A stretch of DNA of 64,000 nt from Diogma glabrata (Eukaryota > Arthropoda > Insecta > Diptera > Cylindrotomidae): assembly GCA_963693315.1 (NCBI GenBank), contig OY856186.1:285530492-285594491 (forward strand), written 5' to 3'. Shown piece after piece: positions 53,860 through 64,000 of this stretch (positions are counted from its first letter, which is position 1; the number at the start of each line of letters is the position of its first letter). Under the pieces are notes generated by a model, which was not told the origin of the DNA, ran no database searches, and worked only from the letters and a program-made list of their open reading frames with translations. Made by a program: the position numbers and the translations under genes.

Positions 53860-54420
53860 GAGAGCAAGGGTATTGCGGTCTATAATTTGAAATATCACAT
53901 TTTGTTTCGTTTTGGGTATGGGCTAGACATTGACTAACTTCCAGCACGAAAGAGAAATATCAGATACATAGGATTTGTAGAAAATTTTGGTAAGAGAAGC
54001 TGCAAGTTCTTTTGAAAATGTTGTTAGAATAATAGGAGGAATGATGTTCAAACCGGAGACTTTGCTGGTAGTTATCCCCCTTAAGATTTTTTTTGACAAT
54101 TTTGGGTTTGAAATAAAGATCTTTCTATTAACTCCTGAAGACTGGATTTTGGTTTTTCTTTAGGAGTTTCTAAAACAGTCAAGATCACAGGAAAGCGTTC
54201 CCCGAACAATGTGGTTTTTCTCGCTGGGTCAGTGACGATTAAATCACCGTCAATAATAGGAAAAAAAGAGTTGGTACCAGACTTTGAAGAATTAATGGCA
54301 CTGTAAAAACTTTTATCAGAAATAGACTTGGTAGAAAGTTTTGCCGCTCTCGCTTTGTCAATTTCTGTTTTTTTCGTTTTCGTTTATCTGGTTTAATATA
54401 ATATTGGGCTGTATAGATAT
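53860..54420 (-). pseudogene. Jockey/CR1-like LINE RT, N-terminal part
   Basis: The minus strand reads 'SGTNSFFPIIDGDLIVTDPA', then 'RKTTLFGERF' (the linker before RT). After shifts it reads 'ISNPKLSKKILRGITTSKVS', 'IIPPIILTTFSKELAASLTK' and 'CWKLVNV'. It is homologous to 1641-1860. Several breaks are present. Confidence 0.75.
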
Positions 54421-54642
54421 TAGGACTTAAAAGGTATTTTTGTTATGGAACCAAATATTAAATAATCTTCGTTTGTTTCTAAGGGCCAATTCGGCTGGAA
54501 AACAAATATTTTTGTTGGGGTTTCATTATTGAGAAGGGAACGAATTTATTGATACTATCAACAGTTTATTCAAACAAAATTTATACTATATTATTATTTC
54601 CTATCGTCACTGGTTTAAATTTCATGGCGTAGATCAGATTCA

Positions 54643-55480
54643 GTGTATGTACCAAAGGTGTATACATTGAACAGCAAAACTTATAATACTATATTATTAT
54701 TTTATTTTTATATTTATTTTCACTCGGATATAATGGCCAAACAACCTACCAGAGCTCCTGACATTCCTGATCAAATTAGTAAATTGCTTTATTTGTTTTT
54801 GATAAATGATCTTTCGTTGGTACAATTTAAAGTATCAGAACCTTTAGGTGGTTCAGACCATAATTTGATTTCCACTCATTTACAAGTTCATATAAACAGT
54901 TTCAATCTAGTCCTAGTCTTATTTGGGTTGCAGATTGGCAGGGGTTTAGAGATATATATGTTTAATTCAAACATTTCTGCTTCTAATTTTTCAGAAATAA
55001 TACACGTGGGTATGCGCAGGTTTATTCCGATAGATGGTTCCTGAAGGCTGATCTTTAGGTTGCGAGTAAATGTGAAGAAGCAATAAAATTTAAAATAAAT
55101 GCTCTTTAAAAAATGGCCAGTATACAGCCAATTCCAAAGAAGTTGCTAGCACGAATTCAACAAATTATAAACCCATATCAATCTTGTCGGTTGTTGCTAA
55201 AATATTTGAGAAGTTCATTAATTTTAATATTATGAGCTTCTTAAGTCGTCAAAAATACTTACTGAAAGACAATACGGTTTCCGTAAAGGAAGGGTGACGG
55301 GAAATTTACTTTCTTTGTGACACATATTTGGAACAGTAGGTTGAAAACCTTGATGAGTTTTTCATTGCTGCTCAGCAATTCAAATCTTACTAATGAGCTT
55401 GATTCGTTATATGTTGCTGATTTGAAGGTACACAAATACACTATGGATGAACGCTGAACGCGTGTGTCTGCCTAGATCAA
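54643..55480 (+). pseudogene. LINE endonuclease end and RT start
   Basis: 'QPTRAPDIPDQISKLLYLFL' and 'VSEPLGGSDHNLISTHLQV' are the end of an AP-like endonuclease, with the catalytic 'SDH'. 'EIIHVGMRRFIPI' is a linker. Then, after a gap and frame changes, 'ARIQQIINPYQSC' (in a shifted frame, the 'NYKPIS' box) and 'KYLTERQYGFRKGRVTGNLL' are RT motifs. The palm beyond is lost. Same family type as 1641-2290. Confidence 0.78.
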
Positions 55481-55830
55481 ATCAATCTTACATGAACAGA
55501 GTATCAATAGCACCCCATCTTTTTAGGGTTCGAGTGACAAGATGTAGCTTTTCAAAGAATTTTTTTTCACAGAATCTAGCATCTCTGGAATGCCTTGCTG
55601 ATGTGGGTCTTCCTTGATAATTGTAATCCATAAAACTTTAAAAATAGCGTTCAAAAACTCCTCAAAGAGAATTGATCAATAGTGAGTAACTTTAGATCCA
55701 TAGTTAGCATCGTATCTTACGATATTCAGAGATGTTAATATATAATTTCTTATGGTTAACACTAAATAATGTCTAACTTTAAAAAACAATACTGAAAAAT
55801 TATCAGTTAGCGGGGGGGTCTAGACCCGAA
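55481..55830. other. No gene seen
   Basis: Noncoding; ends in a G-rich 'gcgggggggtctagacc'. Confidence 0.4.
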
Positions 55831-55834
55831 ACCC

Positions 55835-56480
55835 TCCCCATTGCGTGTGCCCCTGTTAATGGAACGAATATTCGTTTGCTAGGCGAATTTTTCGGTGAAA
55901 ACCACAACTATAAAAACCAGAGTCAACTCGTAGAACGTATTAAAAACGAGTTTAATAACCTAACACCACGACAAACCTCACAATACGGAAAACAAACGAC
56001 CTTCGTTAATAAGAACTTGAAATCCTGTTCCCACATTTTTATGAGGAACGATAAGGTACGAACGCCATTATAGCCACGCTACGACGGTTCTTACAAGGTC
56101 ATGAAACGTAACGAAAAAACCTTTAAAATTAGTATAAACTCAAGACAAGTTAACATTTCTATTGACAAAGCCTTGTTTCTTATTAGCTGATAGCACAAAC
56201 GACACACCAACTCAGCCAAAGAAAGAAAAGGATAGCGTGCCATCAAACACATCACTTACACAACTTAAAACGTCAGAAGATCAAGCACAGATAGTCCCCA
56301 ATACGGGTAAAGAAACAAGAACTGGTCGCAAGATACGCTTACCAGTAAGGTTTCTCGAAACGGTTGATACGCTGACAATATGGTCACGTCGAAGACTTGG
56401 AAAATAAACCCAGACTGCATCTATCGTTCCAACTACGTCGTAACTGGTGGTGGAGTGCTGTGGTGACTAGGGTAAACACC
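55835..56480 (+). pseudogene. Ty3/Gypsy integrase C-terminal remnant
   Basis: The plus strand reads 'NGTNIRLLGEFFGENHNYKN', 'KSCSHIFMRNDKVRTPL', a stop, 'PRYDGSYKVMKRNEKTFKIS' and 'VNISIDKALFL'. It finishes with 'ETRTGRKIRLPVRF' and a 'ggtggtggagtgctgtggtg' end. This is the GPY-like tail of a CsRn1-like element, related to 8540-9360. Integrase core, RT and Gag are absent. Confidence 0.8.
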
Positions 56481-56929
56481 TGGTAAACAAACAAACAGAG
56501 TGAACATATTTGTAATCAATTATACCTACATTTTTGATATGATTGTTTTTTGTAAAAACCTGAAATTAATAAGAAAGATAAATGTTATAAATTAAATGAA
56601 ATCAAAATATTATGTAAATATCAATGTATTGTAAAGTGAATGAAGTACATAATTGAATCAACGTGTATATAAAATTCGATGTCTTATTATTACTATAATT
56701 TGAGAAACATCCAGAACACGATGGAACAAGATACTAGTAAGGTATACATAGAGTTAAGGTTTGAATATAAGTATCAGATGGAGTACATAATTGTAAACAT
56801 ATTGTGGATTACAACGGAGTATTAAGTAGGGAGATTAACATACATAAATTGCACCTTCCAGAAATATTGATATACTCAAACATCATCAAATATTAAGTCA
56901 CTACACGTTGAAGCAAGTTAAAACCAAAT
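56481..56929. other. No gene seen
   Basis: AT-rich; could hold the start of the Gypsy remnant's LTR but no pair was found. Confidence 0.4.
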
Positions 56930-57641
56930 CTAAAAAAGTCGATGCGTTTTTGTAAGAGTTTTTATAAAATGTTTTTTTTGTAACACATGCACAAAAATAT
57001 TCAATTTCGTACTAGAATAACATAAACGAAAAATCTATGCCTGGTACGCATGCCGCCTGCGTGTAAGATTTGTAGTTAAATCTATCCTAAATAGATTATT
57101 TTTACATTACTAAAATATCAAAATAATAATTTAAATAACTTACCATATACCATAGTAAAAACAATTTAAACACAACACAAACTCATCTGAATTGCAAGAA
57201 AAAACAATTATTTTGGGTTTTCAACTAAATCAGCCGTCAAAACTTATTTACAAAGCTGTACGTGGATTACTATGTTTTTAAAATTTCGAAATTGTGTGTA
57301 GCCGGATTGCTATGTTTATATTTTTAAAATTTATTTATAATATAATATTATTTATTTAAACTATTTGTTTTGAGATTTTGTGTAGATTTGTGACACTTTA
57401 CATGTTTTATGGATGAAACAAAATGAAATAAAAATTGGAAAATTGATGGATTTTATGAAATCAAATTAATTAATGTAAACAGTTTAGAACAATTTAACAG
57501 CGAACTACTATATCGAATTATAATTTGAATACAACTATTACAACGAAGATGGCTCACTTTAATTATTAAAATACATTAATATGATAAAACATACTTTAAA
57601 TATCTTAAATTTGCTTATAACGTTTTTAAATAAATGATTAA
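56930..57641 (+). repeat. Downstream part of the foldback repeat family
   Basis: 'ttgtaacacatgc', 'gccgcctgcgtgtaagattt', 'gtagttaaatctatcc', 'actaaaatatcaaaataata' and 'gatggctcactttaattatt' all recur in the same order at 59060-60200, where a LINE tail interrupts. Confidence 0.75.
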
Positions 57642-58023
57642 AGCCACTTTCCAATGGAGTGAATTTCTGAATTGTATTCCGGAATTTGTATGTTCCAATG
57701 CTAATATTCAGTTTACACTGAACGTTAACTAAGCTCCTACAGAACTGAATTGAATTGAATAAAGTAAAGGAAAAAATAGGCTCATCAGCTCAACATATTC
57801 ATATTTTTTTATTTACGGTTTGTGGTCAAACGCTATAAATAATAAAAAAATCAATGGGTATATATTTGTTTGTGTCTAAATTTTCGATTTTGGTTATGTA
57901 TTTTTTAAATGTCAAAAAATTGCTGTTTTTGTTGTTTTGGCTCTATTTTTGATGATTTACTGAATAATATACCGATTGGCTACAATTAATTTCTTCAGCA
58001 ATTCACTCGATTGGAAAGCGGCA
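57642..58023. mobile_element. MITE, 382 bp, TAA-flanked
   Basis: The left end 'gccactttccaatggagtga' and the reversed right end 'gccgctttccaatcgagtga' match. 'taa' flanks both sides if one end base is counted into the element. PIF/Harbinger-like by target size. Confidence 0.72.
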
Positions 58024-58550
58024 TAAATTAACAATTACCCAGTGAATTTCGTTTCTACAGGAGAAAGTTTCTACAGCTTTTCCATAGGAAGATTACACTA
58101 CGATTCTATCTCGAATCTTTCTATAACATTTTAATATCTTTTGATTGGTTAATTCTCTGATCAGTATGCCATCTTTATACAAGTTCTAATAAAGTGAACT
58201 AAAACAAGACAAAATCAACATTGTATAACTTTGTAGTTCATAAGTATTTTTTTTCGTGAGAAAATATTTTTCAATTTTAAGTCATGGTTTTTTTAAATAT
58301 ACAAAATATAATGTGAACTATAAAAACGCGAAAGTGTAATTAAGTAAAGAGAAAAATTTACAAAAAATGCTTGTCTATAAACAAACATTTTTGATCAAAT
58401 TTTTACAGAGAGTAAATAATTATGGCGGCTGATAAGCAATCTGGTTTTGGTAACAATAAACTTTGAAGACAGTCATGGAGAGAAGTAAAATAGCCATTAC
58501 CAGCTATTAAATCATTTCTTTTCGGTAAGTTTTTAAAACTATTTTATTTC
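58024..58550. other. No gene seen
   Basis: AT-rich noncoding sequence. Confidence 0.45.
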
Positions 58551-58998
58551 AATAAAAAATAGTACATTATGATGCTAGGACGTAAAGCTAAAGATTTTGG
58601 ACGGATGTGGAGTTTGCAAATCGAGGCGCTAGCCGAGATTTGCACCCACCTTAAGTCCAAAATAGCTTACGTCCGTGCATCATATACTATTTTTTATTCG
58701 CCGCAAACAAAATATTTTAAGAAAAGTTGTTTACTCTAAATTAAAATTATAAATTTTAATAAATTTTAAAATAAAAATATGTGGAACAAGTAACCTTTGA
58801 CAAAATATTTATTATTTTTTCCAAATTATTGTGTAGCTATGACAACAAATGATAACAACTATTTTAATTGGATAATGAAATTTTGAATTGAAAGGTGTAA
58901 ATTTTGAATTGAAAGCAATAAATTTTTATTTTTCATAGAATTTAAACAAATACAAATGCTTTTTACTTTTTTGGACGTAGCTATGACAACAAAATAAA
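58551..58998. repeat. Foldback repeat family, copy 2
   Basis: A palindrome at 58551-58698 around 'ggcgctagcc', with arms from 'aaaaaatagtacattatgat' to 'gcatcatatactatttttta', then the same AT-rich block as 36877-37175. Copy 1 is at 36740. Confidence 0.85.
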
Positions 58999-59059
58999 TA
59001 GTTGAAAAGTGATACTTTAAAGCCGCAAATCACAGTAATAAAGTAACACTATAATATGT

Positions 59060-60200
59060 AGGCGAATAAAAAATTCTTTTTTGTAACACATGCGTACAAA
59101 AGATTCAATTTTGTACCAGAATAGAATACAAGGAAAAACTACTTTTCGCCACACATGACTACAAAATATTTTTTAAGCCTGGAACGTATCGCCGCCTGCA
59201 AGTGAGATTTGTAGTTAAATCTATCCATATATTGTCCGCATGGAGAGATCAGTTTTTATTGTTTTGAATTTTTTTTTTTATTTTGATTTACGGGTGTGAC
59301 AACCCCGCGTGCTCCAGTCCCTGCTATTGACATACGAGTTAACGTGAGATATCACATACCACTGGCAATAGTAGTGAGATATCACTAGCCAAGGTGACAT
59401 CTTTGGGTGGTGGTGGAACTGTATTCAGTCAACGGTAGCACTCTCAATCTTAGCTGTGAAATAGTCCTTGATGATGAGACGCTATTACTTTCTTCAAGAA
59501 ATGAGCCTTCATATAACTATGTGTGGGCTTCAATTATTAAGAAAGACTGTGCGTCACAGGATCAATGAATATGCAACCGGCTGGATTATTGGCAACTACA
59601 TTTTTGTTTTGTTGCAGCAAATTTTTGTAAAAATTTGCTATTTACCTTTTAATTTACTTTTATTTTCTCTATTCTATCATAAAATATTGGCCTATGTCAT
59701 ATTTTGTCAGTGATAGGATTTTTTGTTTAGCTATCTATTTTTTTAACAAAAAATATAAAAAAAAACAAAAAAAAGAAAAATTTACGTCCATCAACACCTT
59801 TGAACGTATGTTGTTGTGGGACCTTGGTCTTATTGTAATTCCTACTACACAACACATTTTATTAAAAAAAAAAAAAATCAATATATCTATCTATATATAA
59901 TATTTTTATAGCACTAAAATATCAAAATAATACTTTAAATAACTTACCATATAGTAAAAACAACTTAAACACATTGCATCATTGGAATTGCAAGAAAAAC
60001 CAATTTATTTAGGTCTTCAAAGTGTATTATTCTGACAGCTTAGTTGGATTCCTTTGTGTTGTTTTAGTTGGATTCTTGTGTTTATATTTTCGAACTCGAA
60101 TAATTTACAAATATTACAACAAAGATGGCGCACTTTAATTATTTAAAAAGCTTAAATTTGTTTATAACTTTGTTAAATAAATGATTAAATGAACAATTAA
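59060..60200 (+). repeat. Foldback-family downstream block, split by a LINE tail
   Basis: 59060-59225 and 59910-60190 match 56975-57105 and 57106-57580. The piece between is foreign. Confidence 0.7.
59300..59890 (+). pseudogene. LINE 3'-end insertion
   Basis: Ends with 'catcaacacctttgaacgta', 'tgttgttgtgggacctt', 'tgtaattcctactacacaac' and an A-rich tail, as the other LINE 3' tails. The upstream 59300-59760 part is not recognised. Confidence 0.55.
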
Positions 60201-60244
60201 ATAAATATTTATAAATTATACGCACTTGTTACAAAAAGTAGTGT

Positions 60245-60303
60245 GTATTACTAGTGCGAATGCGTTTTCCGTTGTTTGGAAAACGCATTCGCACTAGTAA
60301 TAC
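60245..60303. repeat. Perfect 26-bp-stem hairpin
   Basis: 'gtattactagtgcgaatgcg' plus 'ttttcc' is exactly inverted after a 7-base loop 'gttgttt'. Confidence 0.95.
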
Positions 60304-60542
60304 AATCTACTATTACGTTTTCAGATGCATCGAGAGAAAAACAAAAATAATATAAATTTTGTTTTAAAGTAGCACTTTAGCAGCTATGTACTAAATCTAA
60401 ATAAATAAATTTATTAGAAATAAAATGAAATTCAACTAAAATAAAATATGTTTTAATTATTGTTAACAACTAACAAAATTTCTATGAAGAATCGTTTAAG
60501 AAAGTAGTCTAAATTTCACTAAAGAATCGTTGAGGAATATTC

Positions 60543-60724
60543 CCCAGCGATTCAAGTGGTAGTATTACATGAAGAATCGTACTAGAGCATTCGTTAACGA
60601 ATCTGGCGGAAATTTTATTTATTTACATACAAATTTCCATACCTTTTCCATCACGATTCTACACCTCAGAGAAGAAGTTTCTTCATCGATTCATGAACGA
60701 ATCGATACCATTTTATTCGCTGGG
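60543..60724. mobile_element. Possible MITE, 182 bp
   Basis: The left end 'cccagcgattcaagtggta' and the reversed right end 'cccagcgaataaaatggta' match in 15 or more of 19. 'gaatcg' words recur inside. No clear target duplication. Confidence 0.45.
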
Positions 60725-60872
60725 TAAATAAATACCCAGCAAACGTGTCTTCAAAGACACTCAGAAGACAACGTAGAAACACGACTTGATAACAAGGACA
60801 AGACTCATAAAAGACAACTCCATGTATTTGGGACAAAGAGTCTTCAAAGATCTGTATAGTGGTCGTTATTGA

Positions 60873-61222
60873 TAACATGCCTGACAGATATCTTTGGTAA
60901 CATATCTTACAGTCGTCATAGGTAACATGTTTGTTGGTCGTCATAAGTAACATGTTTGATAGTCGTCTTACGTAACATGTTTCAAGGTTGACTTTTGTTA
61001 CCTGTTTGTACGTCGTCTTAGGTAGCATGATTGATGTTTGTCTGACGTAAAAGGTTTATTCTTCGTCTTAGGTAACATGTTTGTACGTCGTTATTGATAA
61101 CATGTTAGTTTGTTGTCATAAGTAACATGTTGGATAGTCGTCTTACGTAACGTGTTATAACGTTGTCTTTGATAACATGTTTGATAGTAGTCTTAGGTAT
61201 CATGTATATTGGATGTCTTGGG
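60873..61222. repeat. 25-bp minisatellite, 14 units
   Basis: Fourteen head-to-tail units of exactly 25 bp, consensus near 'taacatgtttgatagtcgtc' plus 'ttagg', with about 20-40% divergence between units. No length change among units. The minus frame 60666-61028 across it is a by-product. Confidence 0.93.
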
Positions 61223-61565
61223 TAACAACGTCTGTTGTTTACAATTGTTTTCCAAAAATAAAAGCCTATTTGGTTAAATTTCACTTTTCTTATTTATTAG
61301 AGAAATATCAGTTCATTAAATTTTTTGCATCACATTCCATAATACATATTGAGTATAATAATATGTATTATTACTTGGTGTAAAAACCATTTAAAAAATA
61401 ATATAAAACCATTTAAAAATATAAAAAAACTAGTTTAACAATTGAACGTATTGCATACGTGTTAAATTTCAATAAAAAATATCACAAAACTAATAATTAT
61501 AAATTCAATTTAAAGTTAAAAATAATAAAATAATAAATAAAATAATGTAAATAATACATTAATTA
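61223..61565. other. 3' flank of the eight-exon gene
   Basis: AT-rich, between the minisatellite and the stop codon. On the minus strand an 'aataaat' word near 61291-61298 could serve as polyadenylation signal, but many such words occur by chance here. Confidence 0.4.
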
Positions 61566-63994
61566 TTAAACTAATACTGCAGATCTGGCTCGACTCTTCC
61601 TTCTATTGTCCCTGTTATGAGAGTCAAAAACTTGCTTTTTTATTGACGTCTCATAAGATTTATAGAGAGGAAATTTCACCTTCCACGCATCTAGTGAGAA
61701 AATTAAAAATTAAAACTATTAACATTAATATGTGGCAAAAATATTTAATTATTAATTACCAAATAACGTTTTATTAAACAACACCATTTGTTTAAGTGGG
61801 GTTTTAAAATTTAGACCGTCCCAATTATATCCACGTAATAATTGATCGGTTATTATTTTACTCAAGCCGGTGGAACTGTGTTTCCCGTCTTCTGGTACAT
61901 ATATGGACAAATGCTTACTCTGAAATTGTAAATAAAGAGCATCTTAATTCTAAAAGGATATGTTATGGATCTGCTTTATAAGTATATTATTTACCAAGTG
62001 CGCAGAAAATTGGTCATCGCTTTCTAATTTTATATTTAAATCATTTAATTGATTTTCAGTTTTTATTGGCAGGTCAATTGAAAAATGTTCCGGTGGTTTT
62101 ACTGTTTTTAATATCGTTGTCAGATCCAGTTTTATGGACTTTAACTGCCTACTGATGTAACGAAGTTCCGGTGTTACTGAAAAGATGTAAAAGATTCGCA
62201 TTAGAATTTATTTATAAATTATTTATTTATATGTAGGAGTATATAAATATCGCAAGTATGAACACAAAATCGTGTAGCTATTACAAGCAATTAATTTTAA
62301 ATAATATTTAGCCAGATTTTAAAATAGAACTCCCATTTTCTATCTCAATTTTTGATAGGCACGATAAAAAAATTAAAATATTCGTTCCAGAACCAACGAA
62401 ATTTGAAAGGAAAAAAATTAATTTTTTGTCCTTATGCTTCTTGTTTATTAATGTTGTAAAATAATTGTTTTCAGAGCGCAATGTTTTATAATTTTTTCGT
62501 TATCACCTTTGTCCTCCTTATGTCCAAAGGTTAAATGGTCTAAGAATTACAGTTTTCAGAGTTGCGTTTATTTTATTGTTATTGTAGAACGGCAAAATAA
62601 TTTTTATAAGTCGAATGAGTGAATCAGTTAAAAAGTAGTTAAAAACTAAAATTTTGACATAAAAGTTAAAAATTAAACTTCATTTATTCACCAAAACCAA
62701 AGAAAGAAAAAATAGAATCACAGTAGATAGATACCATAAAATTTAATTTTTAACTATATATTTTTAACTGATTCACTCACGACTTAAAAATCACTTTTCG
62801 TGGGGTTTTCTTTATTTACTTAAAAATATAAAATAAGGTTAGAAGAATAAGGATTAATTGCTTCTCACTTCTACAGACAAAGTAAAGAATTATTAGAATG
62901 GGTATTCATAATACTACATTAAAATGGTAAAATTATTTTAAATATAATATTAACGGTAATATTAACATTAGTATCACTTTAATCTTACCTATAAAATTAG
63001 GTTGTTGTTGTGGTCCGATCGGGGTTGTTTGTTGTGTGATTTCAATAGAATTATTGAATACATCTAAATAAATTATTATAAGCTTTAAAATTATAATAAA
63101 CAAGATAAAAAATGGGTTGAGTCAATACCCCTAATTTTATTTTACCTTGGTTATCGCGTGGCGGGTGTAGGATTTCACCTATCATAGTATCAACTAAAAT
63201 TGAAGTAAACGTTTTAAATACCTGCTACCTAATAATTATAAAAACTAGTGCACATAGAGAACGATGTTCTGATTTTATTCAAATAGTTACAAAAAAAGAA
63301 AAAATTTAAAACCGATACAATTGTGTATGATTTATAAATAAAATTTACTAAACATTTAAAATGTAAAATTCTTAAGGATTTCACATGCATAGTTATTTTT
63401 TATTTATTAAATCAAAATAAAAAATTACGTTATTGCTTATTGCCTTAAATTTATTAATGTCACGACTTACCATAGAGACGTTCAACATGCCCAGGCAATT
63501 TAGGGCCTCCTTGAGCTTTTGTAAGTGGAGTGTTTCTTCCCATTTGCTCGAACAGTTGTTCCGTATTGAGACTATCGGAAATAACAACAGGTGGTGATGG
63601 TGGTTTGCTGACTATAACCACTTCGGAATCTGAAAAGAGAAACAGGAAAAAATTTGAAATGGATAGAAAAATTTAAATTTCTACTAACCAAATGTCATGA
63701 ATGGTGCCTTATGTACTTTGGTCAGTTTCAGTTTTTTTACTTTCTGCGTAGTTAAATATTCTGCCTTTTTTTTTATTTTATTTAAATTTATATTTATTAA
63801 TGATGAATCTGAAAATAAATTTAAACTTTAATATTTGTATAACATGAAATCTATATATGAAATAAATCTATATATTGCTTAAAATAAATATTTCTTTTAG
63901 GTCAACAGCGAGAATTAAACCCGGAACCTCGACGTGCCATATTTGTACAGTAAAATATATACTGATTCTTACCATTCTCATCGGTTGACGACAT
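61566..63994 (-). CDS. Eight-exon gene, DUF4806-like protein of 296 residues
   Basis: Exons (minus strand, 5' to 3'): 63973-63994, 63689-63808, 63471-63629, 63146-63193, 62989-63063, 61995-62176, 61760-61919, 61566-61690. Every intron starts GT and ends AG (donors such as gtaagaat, gtaagtcg; acceptors such as ttattttcag, catcttttcag). Phases are consistent: the first five introns are phase 1, the sixth phase 0, the seventh phase 1, and the total is 891 nt with no internal stop. The protein starts 'MSSTDEN', followed by a Lys-rich part, a 'SKPPSPPVVISDSLNTEQLF' stretch, a Gln-rich exon, then 'TPELRYISRQLKSIKLDLTT', 'FSIDLPIKTENQLNDLNIKL' and 'IITDQLLRGYNWDGLNFKTP', and ends with a basic 'NRRKSRARSAVLV'. 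The middle block resembles DUF4806, an insect family of unknown function; this assignment is tentative. The 5' part may continue past the window, because the frame is open to the edge. No signal peptide or membrane segment. Confidence 0.85.
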
Positions 63995-64000
63995 TCTTTC

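Noticed and set aside
60666..61028. Minus frame of 120 codons
   Set aside because: It lies mostly across the 25-bp minisatellite; 25 is not a multiple of 3, and the repeated 'Y..C' residues are a by-product.
60873..61222. CRISPR array
   Set aside because: Head-to-tail units with no unique spacers, in a eukaryotic genome.
61950..62201. Single-exon minus gene of 83 codons
   Set aside because: Its first and last codons are intron sequence; splice sites at 62176 and 61995 show it is an internal exon.
63393..63587. Single-exon minus gene of 64 codons
   Set aside because: It reads through in the wrong frame relative to the spliced exon at 63471-63629.

Overview
The window looks like AT-rich, repeat-dense nuclear DNA of an arthropod, most probably an insect. 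The evidence is the mix of insect-type transposons (a mariner, Ty3/Gypsy elements, hAT elements with a TTF/ZMYM-like or ZBED-like transposase, Jockey/CR1-like and RTE-like LINEs, a Penelope-like GIY-YIG fragment, Crypton-like tyrosine recombinases, tRNA-headed SINEs) and one gene with eight short exons and GT-AG introns. There are no bacterial features. The species cannot be told from the sequence alone.

Layout. 1-5.8 kb: a ~280-bp tandem repeat, decayed LINE, a tRNA-like SINE head joined to a long repeat with a 56-bp minisatellite, and a solo LTR. 6-10 kb: LINE remnants, a mariner whose transposase has one visible in-frame stop, and a Gypsy integrase remnant. 10.9-13.6 kb: a hAT with 8-bp target duplication, itself carrying an inverted copy of the 2.8-4.9 kb repeat. 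14.4-16.4 kb: a terminal-inverted-repeat element and a long Crypton-like tyrosine recombinase reading frame. 16.4-28.1 kb: a nest. A ~610-bp-period repeat is split by a Mag-like Gypsy (251-bp LTRs, TSD agtac). That Gypsy is split in its RNase H domain by a hAT (TSD tacggatc), which in turn holds a TA-flanked MITE and a Penelope-like piece. 28-37 kb: mostly noncoding, with palindromes, a low-complexity 'caagt' tract and a second, broken Crypton-like recombinase. 37.2-41.4 kb: a Gypsy with both LTRs (TSD atat) that has lost protease, RT and RNase H but keeps a long zinc-knuckle-to-integrase frame. 41.4-44.9 kb: a decayed two-ORF RTE-like LINE. 45-61 kb: noncoding DNA with a cluster of short MITEs, LINE and Gypsy scraps, a foldback family, a perfect hairpin and a 25-bp minisatellite.

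61.57-63.99 kb (minus strand): the only convincing host-type gene. Eight exons can be joined by eye at canonical splice sites with consistent phase, giving 296 codons plus stop. The middle and C-terminal part resembles the insect DUF4806 family. Its start may lie beyond the window edge.

All calls come from reading motifs, reading frames, terminal repeats and target-site duplications by eye. No database search was run, so family names below superfamily level are inferences.
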